From assembly GCF_004403065.1 (NCBI RefSeq), contig NZ_SOHA01000040.1, positions 49,297-113,296 of the forward strand: 64,000 nt of DNA, written 5' to 3'. Positions within the stretch are counted from its first letter, which is position 1. Each line of letters begins with the position of its first letter. The translations under genes and the position numbers were made by a program. A model generated the notes under the pieces. The model ran no database searches. It had not been told where the DNA came from and saw nothing but the letters and a program-made list of their open reading frames with translations. This DNA comes from Cryobacterium cryoconiti. Its GTDB lineage: Bacteria; Actinomycetota; Actinomycetes; Actinomycetales; Microbacteriaceae. Of the stretch, positions 36,448-45,532 are shown in pieces.

Positions 36448-37725
36448 CTATCCGGGGGGTGCGGGAGTTGGTTGGCAAACGGCGGCGGCCTGGAGCGTGG
36501 CCACGGTTTGTTGCTCGGACCAGGGCAGGGGTGGTGGGGGTTCTTTCGCGGTGGGTGCGGCGGGGTTGGTATATGCAATAGTGACTAGGCGCTGGGCGAG
36601 CGTCCGAGCGAAGGCGCTCCCTGCACTGGAGTTGTTGAGCATCACGACTACGGTAAGTCCGGATATCGGATCGGACAGTGTGGCGGAGATGAATCCCGGG
36701 ATCGTCCCACTGTGTCCACGCCAGGAACCGATTTGTTCGGTGCCCAGGCCGTGGCTCTGCCAGGAGGTGAAGTCTGCTCCGCCGGGTCCGGCGGCCCATT
36801 GCGCTGTGGAGGAGGTGGTGGACAGGAGCTTGCCCTCAGCGAGGGCTTGCGCCCAAATTCTCATATCGTCCAGGGTCGATATGACGCCACCGGCAACCCC
36901 GCTCAGGGAGTTGGAAAGCGTAGTGACGTCGCGGACATTCCCACACACCACCTGACCGGTCGCGGTGAGCTCCGTCGCGTATCCGTGCGGGTGTGCTCCT
37001 GGGATGTCCAGTTCGGCGGCAGAGGGGTAAGACGTGTTGTTCAAATGGAGCGGGTCGAAGATGTACTCCCGATACAGTGACGCCCAGTCCTGACCGGTGG
37101 CGGCCTGAAGCGCCATCCCGAGCAACACGATACCCATATCCGATTGGGCCCAGGTCCCTCCGGGCACGCCCTGACGGGCGCTGGCCAGGCTGTTGGAGAC
37201 GAGTTCCATGGGCGTCCACGGGCGAGTGGGGTTGTTCACGAACTGTGCGGTCAGGGCCGCGCTGGTACTGGGCAATCCGGACGTGTTCTGGCAGAGCTGT
37301 TCGAGAGTGATGTCACTCACGCCGACAATACGGCTGAGGTAGGTGCTGACGCGGTCGTCCAGCGCTACTCGGCCCTCGTCGACAAGGCGCAGCAAAACGG
37401 TGCAGGTCATTGCTGTGGTATTCGTCCCGATCCGGAAGCGCATGTCCGTGCTGAGAGGAACGTTTCCGTTGATCGTCGTCGTTCCCGGGGAGGCCACCCA
37501 ACGGCCCTCCTTTGCCCACACCCCGGCGATCGCGCCGGATGATCCAGACAGCGTGATCGCGTCGGCGAGGGCCGCATCGAGCCGAGCCGTGATCCCCGCA
37601 GAAAAGTCGCCGTCACCCTGAAGCGGGCCAGGCGGTGAGGGTGCGCATCCGGACAAGATCGCGGAGGCGCTCAGCAGCATCGCGAGCATCAGCGCCGTCC
37701 GCGCTATCCCATTTCGGATCTTCAT
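36448..37725 (-). CDS. Lipoprotein of the serine beta-lactamase/DD-peptidase fold lacking catalytic residues
   Basis: 425 aa from the ATG at 37725 with GGGGAGG upstream. Residues 1-27 are a lipoprotein signal ending in ILSGC (C27). The rest follows the class C beta-lactamase/DD-peptidase fold, but the catalytic SxxK reads T101-N-T-T104 and the YxN motif reads Q194-S-D196; only the third motif HSG (338-340) is kept. The frame is intact, so it looks like a binding protein or pseudo-enzyme at the outer face of the membrane and not a decayed gene. It is divergent from the P-type ATPase gene at 38006. Confidence 0.8.
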   Translation of the reverse strand: MKIRNGIARTALMLAMLLSASAILSGCAPSPPGPLQGDGDFSAGITARLDAALADAITLSGSSGAIAGVWAKEGRWVASPGTTTINGNVPLSTDMRFRIGTNTTAMTCTVLLRLVDEGRVALDDRVSTYLSRIVGVSDITLEQLCQNTSGLPSTSAALTAQFVNNPTRPWTPMELVSNSLASARQGVPGGTWAQSDMGIVLLGMALQAATGQDWASLYREYIFDPLHLNNTSYPSAAELDIPGAHPHGYATELTATGQVVCGNVRDVTTLSNSLSGVAGGVISTLDDMRIWAQALAEGKLLSTTSSTAQWAAGPGGADFTSWQSHGLGTEQIGSWRGHSGTIPGFISATLSDPISGLTVVVMLNNSSAGSAFARTLAQRLVTIAYTNPAAPTAKEPPPPLPWSEQQTVATLQAAAVCQPTPAPPG

Positions 37726-38005
37726 GGCGCCCTCCCCGTGCTTCGCCCACCTGCCCTCTCTCAAGAATACTGGACCAGCCTCGACGTCCGGCCCCGGCGC
37801 CCCGGGACGTCGTCGACACCCGAAAGTACGGGCCACCACAACACTCTGATCCGGCGGGTTCATCAACAAATTGACCGACCGGTGGAGTGAGCGGAGCTGC
37901 GCACCGGCAGTTGTGCTGCGCTGGGGGTTGCTGCCGCAGTTCCCACCCAGGGAGCTCCGTGGGCGGGAGAGGAGATTGTGAGGCGGCTGCGCGTAGCCTT
38001 GGTTT

Positions 38006-40804
38006 ATGACTTCGCCGCAGCTCGTGCCGGCCACCTCCCCAGACCCCACCGCGTCCCGATACCGGGACTCGGTCGACGAGATCCTCGCAGAATTCGACAG
38101 CTCGCTCGGCGGTTTGGCTATGGCGGTGGTCGATCAGCGGCGGCTCGAGGCGGGCGAGAACGTGATCGTTCAGGTCGCGAAGGACTCGGCGCTGAAGCGC
38201 TACCTTCGCCAGTTCGGTGACTGGATGATCGTGCTCCTGCTGGTCAGCGCGGTGATCACCGGGTTCCTTGGCGATCTGGGGACTGCGTCGGTGTTGGTGG
38301 TGCTCGTCGCCTTCAATACGCTCATCGGCGTCGTGCAGGAGGTCAGGGCAGAGAAGACCATGGAAGCCCTCGAAAAGCTCGTCGACCCCTCCAGTCAGGT
38401 CTTCCGGGATGGCACCCTGACTGAAGTCGAGTCGCGCAGCCTCGTCCCGGGAGATGTGATTCGCCTCACCGAGGGCTCGTCCGTGCCCGCCGATGTCCGG
38501 CTGATCACGACCACCGCGTTCTCCACGAACGATTTCGCCCTCAACGGGGAGAGCGACCCGACCCGCAAGTACGCGACGGCCATTCCCCACGAGGTGCCGC
38601 TCGCGGACCGCCACAACCTGGCCTTCGCGGGCACGACCGTGGCAACGGGAGAGGCACTCGGCCTGGTCACGGCGACGGGCATGCACACCGAACTGGGCCG
38701 GATTGCGAGGCTCAGCCAATCAGCCCCGAGCACGCGCAGCCCGCTGCAGGTGGAAACCAGCCTGATCGCGAAGTATGTCAGCTACGGTGTCGCGGTCGTG
38801 TCGGTCGTGGTGCTCATCATTGCTGTGCAGGCCGACCTGCCCTTTAAGGAGGCACTTCTGTTCGCGGTCGGATTCGCCTGCGCCCTCATCCCCCAGGGGC
38901 TGCCCGCCGAGGTCAACACTGCTTTGGCCGCCGCCGCCGGAACCCTCGCCCGGCAGAACGCCCTCGTCAAGAAGCTCAACTCCGTGGAGACCCTCGGCGC
39001 CACCCACGTCATCTGCACGGACAAGACCGGCACCCTCACCAAGAACGAAATGACGGTATCCGAACTTCTCGTCGGCGACACCAACTACCAGGTGTCCGGA
39101 ATCGGCTACCAGCCCGTGGGCGCCATCACGCCCGGGCCACGAAGCGCGGATGCCGAGGCTCGGCTCGTCGCCATGCTCACGGTCGGCGTGTTCGCGAACA
39201 ACGCCCGGCTTGTTCCTCCCGACCACGAGGTGACCACCTGGCGAATCCTCGGCGACCCGACCGAGGGCGCCTTGTTGGTCGCGGCACGCAAAGCAGGGCT
39301 GGACACCACGGCGCTCCGCGCGGGCATGACCGAGATCGGTGAGCTGCCCTTCGATTCCACCCGCAAATTGATGACCTCTATCCGGCGGGCCGAGGACGGC
39401 ACGACGACCGCGTATTCGAAGGGCGCACCCGAGAGCGTCCTGGCCCGGGCGACGATGATCGACGACGGCACTATCGTGCGGGCCATCACCGACACCGACC
39501 GCACCGCCTTGCTCGCCGTGCACTCCGAAAAGGCAAGCCGGGCACTTCGGAACCTGCTCTTCGCCCGGCGGGAACTGACCGGGAGCGACGCCGAGAGCAC
39601 CGACATCGCCGTGATCGAACGGAACCTGACCGTGCTGGGTCTGGTATCGATGGAAGACCCGATCCGTAACGCGGTCCCGGACGCCGTGGCCGTGGTTCTT
39701 GGCGCCGGCGTGAAGGTGAACATCGTCACCGGCGACTTCTCGATCACCGCCGAGGCGATCGCCCACCAGGCCGGGCTCGAAGGCGACGGCCAGCTCACCG
39801 TCGTCACGGGAACCGAACTCGCAACCATGACCGATGCCACAGTCCTCGCGCACGCCCTTCGCGGAGGCACCGTATTCAGCCGGGTCGCCCCGGAAGACAA
39901 AGTCCGGATCGTCGACCTGGTGAAGGCAAGCGGTCACGTTGTCGCCGTCACCGGGGACGGGATCAACGACGCCCCCGCGTTGCGGCACGCCAATATCGGG
40001 GTCGCGATGGGAGCATCCGGCACCGATGTCGCCAAGCAATCCGCCGACATCGTGCTCCTCGACGACAGCTTCGCCACCCTCGTCGGCGCCATCCGTGAAG
40101 GTCGCACCATCTACCGGAACATCACCAAAGGGGTGCTGAGCTGCCTGACCTCGAACGTAGCGGAATTCGTCGTCAACTCCGTCAGTCTCGCACTCGCCTC
40201 CCTGCTGGGCGTGCCACTCGCCCTGAACATTCTGCAGATCCTCGCCATCGACCTGCTCGGGGAGATCTTCCCGATCGCGGCTCTCGGGAATGACCCCGCG
40301 GAGGGCGAAACGATGAAGGACCAACCACGCAAAGCACAGGCGCACATCCTGAATCGGCGTTCCCTGGTGGACATCGTCGTCTGCGGCGCTCTCATCGGCG
40401 GATTCGCCATCGCCAACTACCTGGTCTTCTACGGTCGCGCGGGCCTGAATCCCGTCACCGAACCCGTTCCGGCCGCCCTGCTCGCCCAAGCAATGTCAGT
40501 GACATACGCCACCATCATGATCTGCCAACTCGTCAGCATCATCCAACGCCGCAGCCTGCACGGATTCTTTACCCGCTACCAATTCACAAACCGGTTCTTC
40601 TGGCTATCCATCGGCCTCGCGCTCTCGATCATGACGGTAATCCTCTACGTGCCCCTCGTCGCCGCATTCTTCGGCACCGGGCCACTCAGCCTGATCGACT
40701 GGGCCTGCGCCGCCGCAGCCGCCCTAGCCTTCCTCGGCATTCGAGAAGGAACCGCCCTCACCCGGCGTCACCTCAGCAGGCTGACCCCGGTCACCACTCC
40801 CTAA
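38006..40804 (+). CDS. P2-type cation-transporting ATPase
   Basis: 932 aa. Phosphorylated Asp in CTDKTGTLTKNE (D339), VAVTGDGINDAPALRHANIG, about ten membrane segments with four in the C-terminal third. The actuator loop reads NGES (180-183) where most have TGES, and the ion-site helix reads PQGLP (296-300) where Ca2+ and Na+/K+ pumps have PEGLP. Loss of that Glu changes the ion site, so the ion cannot be inferred; Ca2+, Na+ or K+ are all possible. Start ATG at 38006. 280 bp separate it from the divergent lipoprotein gene. Confidence 0.85.
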   Translation: MTSPQLVPATSPDPTASRYRDSVDEILAEFDSSLGGLAMAVVDQRRLEAGENVIVQVAKDSALKRYLRQFGDWMIVLLLVSAVITGFLGDLGTASVLVVLVAFNTLIGVVQEVRAEKTMEALEKLVDPSSQVFRDGTLTEVESRSLVPGDVIRLTEGSSVPADVRLITTTAFSTNDFALNGESDPTRKYATAIPHEVPLADRHNLAFAGTTVATGEALGLVTATGMHTELGRIARLSQSAPSTRSPLQVETSLIAKYVSYGVAVVSVVVLIIAVQADLPFKEALLFAVGFACALIPQGLPAEVNTALAAAAGTLARQNALVKKLNSVETLGATHVICTDKTGTLTKNEMTVSELLVGDTNYQVSGIGYQPVGAITPGPRSADAEARLVAMLTVGVFANNARLVPPDHEVTTWRILGDPTEGALLVAARKAGLDTTALRAGMTEIGELPFDSTRKLMTSIRRAEDGTTTAYSKGAPESVLARATMIDDGTIVRAITDTDRTALLAVHSEKASRALRNLLFARRELTGSDAESTDIAVIERNLTVLGLVSMEDPIRNAVPDAVAVVLGAGVKVNIVTGDFSITAEAIAHQAGLEGDGQLTVVTGTELATMTDATVLAHALRGGTVFSRVAPEDKVRIVDLVKASGHVVAVTGDGINDAPALRHANIGVAMGASGTDVAKQSADIVLLDDSFATLVGAIREGRTIYRNITKGVLSCLTSNVAEFVVNSVSLALASLLGVPLALNILQILAIDLLGEIFPIAALGNDPAEGETMKDQPRKAQAHILNRRSLVDIVVCGALIGGFAIANYLVFYGRAGLNPVTEPVPAALLAQAMSVTYATIMICQLVSIIQRRSLHGFFTRYQFTNRFFWLSIGLALSIMTVILYVPLVAAFFGTGPLSLIDWACAAAAALAFLGIREGTALTRRHLSRLTPVTTP

Positions 40805-40833
40805 CCCTGAACGAAGCACTGTCTGAGAGATCG

Positions 40834-40851
40834 TGCTGCCGTATGGCAGCA
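40834..40851. repeat. Short perfect hairpin at the acetyltransferase start
   Basis: TGCTGCC (40834-40840), GTAT, GGCAGCA (40845-40851) ends 1 bp before the GTG at 40853. In mRNA it would cover the ribosome binding region; as DNA it could be an operator. No separate ribosome binding site is visible. Confidence 0.45.
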
Positions 40852-40852
40852 T

Positions 40853-41290
40853 GTGCCCATGGCTACCTTTGCGTTTTCCGAGTCGAAGCAATTCGTGGGA
40901 ACTGAGCTCGTTGGTCTCTATGCAAGCGTGGGGTGGTCAGTGTACGCGAGCGACCCAGATTCCCTCGTGCGCGCTGTGGAGCAGTCGTCCTACGTGGTGT
41001 CCGCGAGGGACTCGAGCGGAGCTTTGGTGGGCTTGGCCCGAGCCATCTCCGATGACGTTTCCATTTGTTATCTCCAGGACACTCTTGTGAGCTCCGATGA
41101 CCAACGATCCGGGATCGGCAAGGCATTGGTAGAACGAGTCCTGGAGCGCTACGTCCACGTGCGCCAGAAGGTGCTCCTCACTGACGATGAACCGGGCCAG
41201 CGCTTGTTCTATGAGTCCATGGGCTTCATCGAGGGGCACGACTTCGGTCCGACGCCCCTGCGCGCATTCGTCCAAATCGGGAGCGAGTAG
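40853..41290 (+). CDS. GNAT-family N-acetyltransferase
   Basis: 145 aa from GTG 40853 (ATG at 40859 is equally possible). LQDTLVSSDDQRSGIGKALVE is the acetyl-CoA loop and QRLFYESMGFIEGHD the C-terminal motif. It is a small stand-alone GNAT; substrate unknown. A hairpin lies across its start region. Confidence 0.85.
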   Translation: MPMATFAFSESKQFVGTELVGLYASVGWSVYASDPDSLVRAVEQSSYVVSARDSSGALVGLARAISDDVSICYLQDTLVSSDDQRSGIGKALVERVLERYVHVRQKVLLTDDEPGQRLFYESMGFIEGHDFGPTPLRAFVQIGSE

Positions 41291-41511
41291 CAGGAATCAA
41301 TTGCCGGACTGGGAATGACAAATGAATCAAGTCCGGCAGCTAGCCTGAGCACGCGCGTCTGCGCGGCAGGCACGAGTCTAGGAGCCACTCACCAATGAGT
41401 ACCGAACTGCACATCGAGCTGGACCGCATCGTTGCGGCTCGCGACCGAGACAATATGGGCCCAACGATTGCCGACCCGGAATTTGTCAAGGTGAATGAGG
41501 CCAGCGTGAGT

Positions 41512-42510
41512 TTAGGCGGCTAGTTTTGGCTCTTCTTCTTGAGCTGCTGGTTTGTTGATCCAGGCCGCGTCGGGGGTGGCGAGGATCTGCGGGTCGCAGC
41601 TGGTGCTGAAGCGCTCGGGGTTCCGGGCGCGTGCTGCGGCGAGGGTCGCTGCCCGTTCGGCGGCCTTGCCGGCGGCGAGGCCGTAGTGGACGTCGGCGGG
41701 GGTGTTGAGCCCGATGCCGGTGTGCCGGTGGCTGTGGTTGTAACCCTCGACGAAGGTGTCCATGAACCGGCGGGCATCGCCGAGACTGCCGAAGCGTTCC
41801 GGGAACACCGGGGCGAACTTGAGCGTCTTGAACCACGCCTCCGAATAGGGATTGTCGTTGCTGACCCGGGGCCGGGAGTGCGACTTCGTGACCTCGAGAT
41901 CCGAAAGCAGAGTGGCGACGGTCTTGCTCGTCATCGACGTGCCCCGGTCGGCGTGGACGACCTGCGGAGTGCCATGAATGGAGAAAGTCTCCATCATCAT
42001 CTCCGCGGCGAGGACCGCGGACTCGGCCGGGTGGACCTTCACGCCGACGATGTAGCGGGAGTAGATATCGATCATCACGTAGGCGTCGAAGTACTTGCCC
42101 TTGATCGGGCCAGGCAATTTCGTGATGTCCCACGTATAAACCTGGCCGGGTGCCGTGGCGACCAGTTCCGGGATGGCGCGGGCTGGGTGGCGGTCCAGGC
42201 GACGGCGTTCCTTGACCTGTTGGTTCTCGGCCAACACCCGGTAGATCGTTGAGATCGACGCCAAATACACGCCCTCGTCCAGGAGCTGCGCGTAGATCTG
42301 AATCGGCGGCAATTCCACGAACCGGGCCGAGTTCACCACCGCCAGGATCCGGGCCCGCTCGAGGACATCGAGCCGGTTCGCCGGCACCGATACCGGCCGG
42401 GCAATCCGGGTGCGGGGCGTCCGGGTCGCGGGCGCCCGCGGCAACCCGACCAGGGCGGCGGCCGTCCGGGTCGGAATGCCATGGCCGGTGAGGTCGCGGT
42501 AGGTGGTCAT
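41512..42510 (-). CDS. IS3-family transposase OrfB (DDE integrase)
   Basis: 332 aa from the ATG at 42510, overlapping the orfA stop as ATGA. The rve core holds YTWDITKLPG, HADRGTSMTSK and NDNPYSEAWFKTLKF, the three acidic blocks of the DDE site. In the same frame the ORF stays open to 42741, which would allow an OrfAB fusion by frameshift. Looks intact, so the element may still move. Confidence 0.88.
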   Translation of the reverse strand: MTTYRDLTGHGIPTRTAAALVGLPRAPATRTPRTRIARPVSVPANRLDVLERARILAVVNSARFVELPPIQIYAQLLDEGVYLASISTIYRVLAENQQVKERRRLDRHPARAIPELVATAPGQVYTWDITKLPGPIKGKYFDAYVMIDIYSRYIVGVKVHPAESAVLAAEMMMETFSIHGTPQVVHADRGTSMTSKTVATLLSDLEVTKSHSRPRVSNDNPYSEAWFKTLKFAPVFPERFGSLGDARRFMDTFVEGYNHSHRHTGIGLNTPADVHYGLAAGKAAERAATLAAARARNPERFSTSCDPQILATPDAAWINKPAAQEEEPKLAA

Positions 42511-42950
42511 CACGGTTTCGTGTGCGGTGTTTCGTCCCGCGAGCTCTTCGAAAGATTTTCGAGTAGCTCGTGCATTTTTGACATGATCTCCAACGCCACC
42601 CCCGTCGTCTCCAACCGCTGTTCCGTCAGGTCGAGCTGGCGGCGGAGGCGGGCGATCTCGGCTTGCTCGGGCGTGAGCCGGCCGATCTTCTCCCCGGGTT
42701 TCTTGCCCTGGAGCACGCCCGCATCGCGCAGCTTTCGCCACTCCGTGATCTGCGAGGAGTAGATGCCCTGCTCCCGCAAATACGCGCCACCCCCGTTGCG
42801 GGAGATGGCGTCCTCGTAGGCGGCGAGGTGGTCAAGTTTCTGCTTCGGGGTGAACGAACGCCGGGGCGTGGGGCCGCCCGCGCGGGGGCCGGGACTGCTG
42901 TTGTTCACGGGACTATTGTCGCGCACGGCGATCAACGATGGGCTGGACAT
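42510..42950 (-). CDS. IS3-family transposase OrfA
   Basis: 146 aa. RSFTPKQKLDHLAAYEDAIS followed by REQGIYSSQITEWRKLRDAG is the helix-turn-helix of IS3 OrfA proteins, and the C-terminal IARLRRQLDLTEQRLETTGVALEIM is the leucine-zipper-like coiled coil. It binds the element ends together with OrfB. Confidence 0.88.
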   Translation of the reverse strand: MSSPSLIAVRDNSPVNNSSPGPRAGGPTPRRSFTPKQKLDHLAAYEDAISRNGGGAYLREQGIYSSQITEWRKLRDAGVLQGKKPGEKIGRLTPEQAEIARLRRQLDLTEQRLETTGVALEIMSKMHELLENLSKSSRDETPHTKP

Positions 42951-43605
42951 GGCGGGACTTCCTGATTCTCGCCCTACGTCAAACGGCGGACTTGCTCTGA
43001 GCTACTGGCCTCAACTCACCCTGACACGTAGGGACCTGCTCCATGTCTATGAGCTGCACCCGCGCGACCCTCGAGTCCTCTATGAAGTAGGCGGTGCGTA
43101 CGACACCGCGGGCGAGGAGACGACCGCCCTGGGGTTCTATGAGGGAGCGATGACCGAGGGGCTCGACGGGGATGTGCGTCGCCGGTGCTACCTCCAATAT
43201 GGAAGCACCCTCCGCAACCTTGGCCGCCTAGATAAGTCGGTGACGGTGTTCGAGAAAGCGCGCAGGGAGTTTCCGGACTCTGTTGCCCTCGGCGCATTCG
43301 AAGCTTTGAGCCTGCATGCGGCCGGCCGCGTCAACACCGCTCTCGGCAGCCTTCTCGCTCTGCTTGCTGACCATGTGCATTCGGAAGAGATTGAACGGTA
43401 CAAGCCCGCCATGCGCGGCAACGCCGAGTACCTGACATCGCTCGACTCTTCGGCCACTTCCGAAAGCGCCCGATAGCCGGACCTCGACGGACGCAGATTC
43501 GGCGCCAACCCGCCGAAGTTCCAAAGTCTCGGGGGAGTGGCGTTTGGGAACCCCTTGTGGTCCGATTTCGGAACCCGATAGGTTTGCATCCATTGGGGGA
43601 GAAAA

Positions 43606-44010
43606 ATGGCTGATAAGTGGACGTTTGTGTGGTTGCTCGCCGTGTCGGCCACGGTATTCACCCTGATGGGCTGTTCACCTGCCGATGGCTTCTCCGACCT
43701 GAATAGAACGGCCAGTGCTGAGGATGCCATCCCCAGTGGCCTTCCTGACTACGCGTTGGACGATTTCGACATCGACAGCCTGAGGTTTGTCAGTGCCGTT
43801 GACGACACGCGGCTGTACTTGGCACGAGGCCGCGAATACCCGGTCTGCCTGCTCGTATACAGGACGGCCAGTGACTGGCTAGGAGGATGCGGCTCGAATA
43901 TGACGACCATGAAGTCGCCAGGTTTTGAAGTCATGGTTGTTCAGGATGGCATGCCCAAGCGAGCGGGCTGGAGCAAGGCAAGCGAGAACCTCCGCATCAA
44001 GGACCAGTAG
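43606..44010 (+). CDS. Putative lipoprotein of unknown function
   Basis: 134 aa with GGGGAG before the ATG at 43606. Residues 8-23 are hydrophobic and end in TLMGC (C23), a lipobox. The mature part has three more cysteines, two of them in PVCLLVYRTASDWLGGCG. It would sit at the outer face of the membrane. No family is recognised. Confidence 0.65.
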   Translation: MADKWTFVWLLAVSATVFTLMGCSPADGFSDLNRTASAEDAIPSGLPDYALDDFDIDSLRFVSAVDDTRLYLARGREYPVCLLVYRTASDWLGGCGSNMTTMKSPGFEVMVVQDGMPKRAGWSKASENLRIKDQ

Positions 44011-44117
44011 GTCCAGCGTCGCCGAAAGGGAACCTGGAGCGCGACTATCTGTTTGAGCGTCTAGCACGACCAATGTCGAAAACGCTCTCTCGCAGCACAC
44101 TCAGATGACAATGATGC

Positions 44118-44147
44118 TTGACATTAAATGTCAATGATCCTTAACAT
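44118..44147 (+). promoter_or_regulatory. Promoter with perfect palindromic operator for a leaderless operon
   Basis: TTGACATT-A-AATGTCAA (44118-44134) is a perfect 17-bp palindrome whose left arm is also a consensus -35 (TTGACA, 44118-44123). TAACAT at 44142-44147 is a -10 at 18-bp spacing. Transcription should start near 44154, where an in-frame ATG lies, so the mRNA would be leaderless. The palindrome is the likely binding site of the XRE repressor encoded downstream. Confidence 0.75.
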
Positions 44148-44153
44148 ATGCGT

Positions 44154-44387
44154 ATGTGTCCCCACGACTCCGCTTCCGCCACGGCGAACCCGGTGCGGGA
44201 GCGCCGCAAGGAGCGGCGGATCACCCAAGCCGAGCTCGCCGAGCAGGTGAACGTGAGTCGGCAGACCATCATCGCCGTCGAACAGGGCGACTATGCCCCA
44301 TCGGTGTATCTCGCGCTGCGGATCGCCCGTGCCCTCGGTGGGACCGTCGAAGAACTTTTCACGAACGAGACAGGAGCTGACACATGA
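44154..44387 (+). CDS. XRE-family repressor
   Basis: 77 aa from the ATG at 44154, chosen because the -10 element covers the bases before the ATG at 44148. [20 protein letters not shown] and [28 protein letters not shown] form a classic XRE helix-turn-helix ending in VEELF. Such small regulators usually repress their own operon with a small membrane protein, as here. It overlaps the next gene by 4 bp. Confidence 0.85.
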   Translation: MCPHDSASATANPVRERRKERRITQAELAEQVNVSRQTIIAVEQGDYAPSVYLALRIARALGGTVEELFTNETGADT

Positions 44388-44929
44388 CGCGCAGACGAAA
44401 CCTGCTGGACCGGTTGACCGAGCGGGTCATGGACCTCGATAGCCCGGCATATGGCGACGAACGCGAACGCGCCGTGTCAATGGAGTCGAGTGCGTTCGGA
44501 CTGATGGCCGGGCTCTACGTCGGACTCTTGGCCGCCCTCGTCGCCTCACTTTTCGGGCTCATTCTCCTGCCGGTTGTCCTGCTGGTCGTGACCGTCGTGC
44601 CGTCGATCGCGGCCTTGTGGTACGCGAGGCGGCGGAACGTCAACCTCCAGAAGCTCGCCGAGAACGCCGGCGCCCGATCGACAATGGTCGGCATCGTGAT
44701 CTACGGCGTCGCGATGGTGCTGACCTTCGCCGCGATGACCTACACGGTACTCACGGGGGAGCCGATGCTGCCCACGCCATCGCTCGAGGTGACCCCAGGC
44801 GAGGGGTTCCTGGGCGGAATGGCCCAGGGCGCCGTCATAGGCGGAATGATCGGCGGGCTCGCGGCCATCGTCGGAGGAGTCCACTCTTTCCGACGGGTGA
44901 GCCGCCGACGCACGGGGCGGGACAGCTGA
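44384..44929 (+). CDS. Membrane protein co-transcribed with the XRE repressor
   Basis: 181 aa. Four hydrophobic segments (about residues 38-60, 62-78, 100-122 and 145-168) with a cytoplasmic start of charged residues. The ATG overlaps the repressor stop (ATGA). XRE-membrane protein pairs of this kind are common in Actinobacteria and Firmicutes, function mostly unknown. A 9-bp stem overlaps its stop codon. Confidence 0.7.
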   Translation: MTRRRNLLDRLTERVMDLDSPAYGDERERAVSMESSAFGLMAGLYVGLLAALVASLFGLILLPVVLLVVTVVPSIAALWYARRRNVNLQKLAENAGARSTMVGIVIYGVAMVLTFAAMTYTVLTGEPMLPTPSLEVTPGEGFLGGMAQGAVIGGMIGGLAAIVGGVHSFRRVSRRRTGRDS

Positions 44930-44940
44930 ACGCTGTCCCG
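44918..44940 (+). terminator. Hairpin at the end of the XRE/membrane operon
   Basis: CGGGACAGC (44918-44926) and GCTGTCCCG (44932-44940) pair perfectly around TGAAC, which includes the stop codon. No T-run follows, so termination would be weak or factor-dependent. Confidence 0.5.
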
Positions 44941-44990
44941 GTGCCGACTGGTTACGTCCCCGTGAGTGAGGAACTGTGGGCTTGCGTGCT

Positions 44991-45413
44991 CTAGGTGGTG
45001 GACGTTGCGGCTCGGTTGGCGGCCAGCCACGCAAGGAAAGCCACCGCAACGATTATCAGGAAGCCGCTCACTGCGAGGATATGACCGAGTGCCTCCGAGA
45101 AACTGTTGAGTTGTACTGTCAAGAGTGCTGTCGCGTGGCTACCGGCGATTAAGGCTATGGCGATTAGGTACGGTCTCGCGGATGCTTGTGCAGCTGACCA
45201 GGCCTCGTCGGATATCAACGTGTGCTTTGTCCTGATTCCAATTGCCGAGTTTCTGCTGAGGCCGCCACGATTCTGGATGATCGTCAAACCGATCGTCACC
45301 AGCAATATAACTAAATAGCCCGCGAAGGGAGGGTAGAAGATGCCTGACTCTTTTCTAGCGTTGCAACTTGAGCGATGCGGGCCTCTCGCCGTGTTGTGCT
45401 GGAACGAGATCAT
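44991..45413 (-). CDS. SdpI-like membrane protein
   Basis: 140 aa. Three membrane segments and the loop RNSAIGIRTKHTLISDEAWSAAQASARPYLI, which is the recognisable pattern of SdpI-family (DUF1648/SdpI) proteins. In Bacillus SdpI gives immunity to the SdpC toxin; most homologs have unknown roles. It converges on the membrane gene of the XRE operon. The start is uncertain because no ribosome binding site stands out. Confidence 0.7.
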   Translation of the reverse strand: MISFQHNTARGPHRSSCNARKESGIFYPPFAGYLVILLVTIGLTIIQNRGGLSRNSAIGIRTKHTLISDEAWSAAQASARPYLIAIALIAGSHATALLTVQLNSFSEALGHILAVSGFLIIVAVAFLAWLAANRAATSTT

Positions 45414-45532
45414 CCTGTTCTAGCGCGAGCATACGGCACGGTGACTACGCCGGGCCGTAGCGGCCGTTCACGACCGGATACGCCCCGGCTCTCTGGGCCA
45501 GCTACAAAGTGGACCCTCACCGGCCACGTTCG

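Larger units (their letters stand above)
41484..43026 (-). mobile_element. IS3-family insertion sequence, about 1.54 kb
   Basis: Imperfect terminal inverted repeats TGTCAAGGTGAATGAGGCCA (41484 on) and, read inward from 43026 on the other strand, TGTCAGGGTGAGTTGAGGCC. Inside are two minus-strand frames in orfA/orfB arrangement. No target duplication could be seen at the edges (ATT left, CGT right), so the element may have rearranged its flanks. It interrupts a TPR gene. Confidence 0.8.
41396..43476 (+). pseudogene. TPR-repeat protein gene split by an IS3-family element
   Basis: The 5' piece starts at an ATG at 41396 (MSTELHIELDRIVAARDRDN) and is homology-free after PTIAD, where the IS begins. 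The 3' piece resumes at about 43036 with DLLHVYELHPRDPRVLYEVGGAYDTAGEE and runs to 43476 with TPR-like helices (AYDTAGEETTALGFYEGAM, STLRNLGRLDKSVTVFEKA). Joined, they make one protein of about 175 residues. Nothing else in the text suggests a specific function. Confidence 0.75.

Noticed and set aside
36277..36588. 103-codon plus-strand frame at the end of the pseudo-peptidase gene
   Set aside because: Half of it lies antisense to the lipoprotein gene; Gly- and Trp-rich tail is typical of a shadow frame.
38720..40489. 589-codon open frame antisense to the P-type ATPase
   Set aside because: Mirror of a high-GC coding region; composition rich in Gly, Val, Asp and His with no family, while the opposite strand is a clear ATPase.
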